The notes under the pieces are model-generated. The model ran no database searches, was not told the DNA's origin, and saw nothing but the letters and a program-made list of their open reading frames with translations. Positions 7,444-8,757 of a stretch of DNA of 8,757 nucleotides are shown here, in pieces. The stretch is taken from NCBI RefSeq assembly GCF_002479325.1, contig NZ_DLMO01000072.1, positions 1 through 8,757 of the forward strand, written 5' to 3'. How positions within the stretch are numbered: position 1 is the stretch's first letter; every line of letters begins with the position of its first letter. A program made the translations under genes and the position numbers. Source of the stretch: Brevundimonas sp. UBA7534. GTDB taxonomy: Bacteria > Pseudomonadota > Alphaproteobacteria > Caulobacterales > Caulobacteraceae.

Positions 7444-7673
7444 GGCGTCGCATATGCCGCAAACGGGCCATTCAAGGCAAATAATATTGGCGTAACCGGC
7501 GTTATGCCTCTCAAAAAGAAATAATATTTCAAGGTGGGCGGGCGGCTTATCAAAAGATGCTCGCGCGGCCGTGTGCGGCGCAACAGAGTTTTTGGTTCCC
7601 GCCTGCGACACTATGGAACTCGGCCGGGGAGCGAGCGTTGCCGTTCCTTGATCAGCAGCTTCAGGGGGCTCTC
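7444..7673. promoter_or_regulatory. Divergent intergenic region between gltD and gcd
   Basis: About 230 bp separate the two divergent starts and must hold both promoters. The gltD-proximal part (about 7466-7530) is strikingly AT-rich for this GC-rich DNA. It contains AAATAATATT twice (7479-7488 and 7519-7528), starts exactly 40 bp apart, and TTCAAGG twice (7471-7477 and 7528-7534). Whole helical turns between the AT copies would suit paired binding of a regulator, but this is inference. I could not fit a convincing -35/-10 pair on either strand; TTGATA (minus, 7553-7548) with AATATT 19 nt on is the best of several weak options for gltD. No sigma-54 box with correct spacing was found. Confidence 0.5.
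7663..7668 (+). promoter_or_regulatory. Ribosome binding site of gcd
   Basis: AGGGGG ends 5 nt before the ATG at 7674. The spacing is suitable, and the ATG opens directly into a membrane-protein N-terminus, so it supports this start. Confidence 0.6.
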
Positions 7674-8757
7674 ATGCCACGATGGACAACGCCAACCGGT
7701 CTGGGGGGCTGGCTGACCCTGCTTCTCGGCGTCCTGCTCGCCTTGATCGGCCTGATCCTGACCGTCGGCGGGGTGCAACTCGCGACGTTGGGCGGCTCCT
7801 GGTACTACCTGATCGCGGGCCTGGCGCTGATCGCCTCGGGCGTGCTGCTGATCCTGCGCGATATCCGCGGCGCGTGGATCTACGCCGCCACCTTCGCAGC
7901 CACCCTGATCTGGGCCTTCTGGGAAAAGGGGCTGAACGGTTGGGCCCAGGTGCCGCGCCTGGTCGGGCCGCTGGTGCTGATGTTCCTGGTCATCGCGACC
8001 CTGCCGGCGCTGCGGCGCGGCGCGGGGCGGTTGGCCGCAGGGTCCGCGGCCGGTCTGGCGGTGCTGACCCTAATCTTCGGCGTCGTCATCGCCCAGGCCA
8101 ACAAGGCCCAGGTCGACCATCCGGTGCCCGGCGCGCGCGGACGCTACAACGATCCCGCCCTGCTGAAGACGGGCGCGGACTGGCCCGCCTGGGGCGGCAC
8201 CGACAGCGCCCAGCGCTACACCCCGCTGACCCAGATCAACAAGGACAACGTCGGCCGGCTGGAACGCGCCTGGACCTTCCGCACCGGCGATCTGCCGGGC
8301 GAGCGGTGGGGGGCGGAGACCACGCCGCTGAAGATCGGCGACACCGTTTATCTGTGCTCGGCCCGAAACAAGCTGTTCGCCCTGGACGCCAATACGGGCC
8401 AGCAGAAGTGGACCTATGATCCGCAGGTCGCCGACGACCAGATTCCCTACACCGCCGCCTGCCGCGGCGTGGCCTATCATGCCCGGGCGAACGCCAATCC
8501 GGCCGAACCCTGCGCGGTCAAGATCATCGAAGGCACCCTGGACGGCCGCATCATCGCCGTCGACGCCCGCACTGGGCGTCCGTGCCCGGCCTTCGGCCAG
8601 AACGGCGCGGTCAGCATCAAGGTCGGCATGGGCGACCCCTATCCCGGCATGGTGTCGATCACCTCGGCGCCCGTCATCGTGCGGGGCGTCATCGTCACGG
8701 GCCACCAGGTCCTAGACGGCCAGAAGCGGTGGAACGCCTCGGGCGTGATCCAGGGCT
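7674..8757 (+). CDS. gcd: Membrane-bound PQQ-dependent glucose/quinate/shikimate-type dehydrogenase, 3' end off the window
   Basis: Inner-membrane quinoprotein that oxidises an aldose such as glucose to the lactone on the periplasmic side and feeds electrons to ubiquinone. The frame is open from ATG 7674 to the right edge: 361 residues of an expected near 800. Five hydrophobic segments (about 11-37, 42-61, 66-86, 93-113, 121-142) match the five-helix anchor of Gcd. The start of the PQQ beta-propeller follows: DWPAWGGTDSAQRYTPLTQI (169-188), AWTFRTGD, then TVYLCSARNKLFALDA with a GQQKW propeller repeat (about 224-246), CRGVAYH and DGRIIAVDARTG. This follows E. coli Gcd motif by motif as I recall it. 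The PQQ- and metal-binding residues of later blades lie outside the window, so glucose versus quinate or shikimate cannot be decided; glucose is most likely. It is transcribed divergently from gltD; no functional link to the GOGAT genes is evident. Confidence 0.9.
   Translation, partial: MPRWTTPTGLGGWLTLLLGVLLALIGLILTVGGVQLATLGGSWYYLIAGLALIASGVLLILRDIRGAWIYAATFAATLIWAFWEKGLNGWAQVPRLVGPLVLMFLVIATLPALRRGAGRLAAGSAAGLAVLTLIFGVVIAQANKAQVDHPVPGARGRYNDPALLKTGADWPAWGGTDSAQRYTPLTQINKDNVGRLERAWTFRTGDLPGERWGAETTPLKIGDTVYLCSARNKLFALDANTGQQKWTYDPQVADDQIPYTAACRGVAYHARANANPAEPCAVKIIEGTLDGRIIAVDARTGRPCPAFGQNGAVSIKVGMGDPYPGMVSITSAPVIVRGVIVTGHQVLDGQKRWNASGVIQG

Noticed and set aside
7455..7475. Sigma-54 promoter upstream of gltD (TGGCCCGTTTGC on the minus strand)
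   Set aside because: Only 7 nt separate the GG and GC dinucleotides instead of the required 10, so it cannot be a -24/-12 element.
1..8757. An undescribed defence, mobile or biosynthetic system
   Set aside because: All coding sequence is accounted for by gltB, gltD and gcd. No transposase, toxin-antitoxin, CRISPR or unfamiliar gene cluster is visible.

Overview
The window carries glutamate synthase (GOGAT) genes on the minus strand and the start of a membrane-bound PQQ glucose dehydrogenase gene on the plus strand. It does not read as one genome. About 2.85-8.76 kb looks like a high-GC alphaproteobacterium, probably Caulobacterales and Brevundimonas-like: it mixes GAA/GAG, AAT/AAC and TAT/TAC codons, encodes alphaproteobacterial-type GltD and Gcd, and has a GGCGAAAGCCGGGACCCAG-type intergenic repeat. 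About 1-2.8 kb looks like a very high-GC actinobacterium, perhaps Micrococcaceae: almost every codon ends in G or C, CTC and TCC are frequent, the protein motifs are actinobacterial, and gltB and gltD have the typical actinobacterial overlap. The taxon names are inferred from sequence character, not from a search.

Layout from right to left: gcd (plus strand, runs off the right edge at 8757) diverges from gltD (minus, 7443-6013) across a 230-bp region with an AT-rich patch. gltD is followed, after 162 nt containing a near-perfect 31-bp inverted repeat, by a full-length gltB reading frame (5850-1216). A second, actinobacterial-type gltD then starts 8 nt inside the end of gltB (1223) and runs off the left edge.

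The gltB frame is a hybrid. Its N-terminal two thirds (glutaminase domain, central domain, start of the FMN domain) match the alphaproteobacterial side. The rest (3Fe-4S cluster, C-terminal glucan-like domain) matches the actinobacterial side. The switch lies in or next to the near-invariant stretch around SPPPHHDIYSIEDL (nt about 2782-2853). A 14-nt match to the 3' end of an Illumina sequencing adapter is embedded in frame at 1388-1401. With two unrelated gltD copies flanking the hybrid gene, the simplest explanation is a sequencing/assembly chimera (contaminant or co-assembled organism), not a natural fusion.

If the alphaproteobacterial part is taken alone, GltD and GltB form NADPH-dependent glutamate synthase (glutamine + 2-oxoglutarate + NADPH to 2 glutamate), the assimilation step of the GS-GOGAT cycle, in a gltD-gltB operon. 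I found no RNA genes, CRISPR arrays, insertion sequences or evidence for a new biological system.
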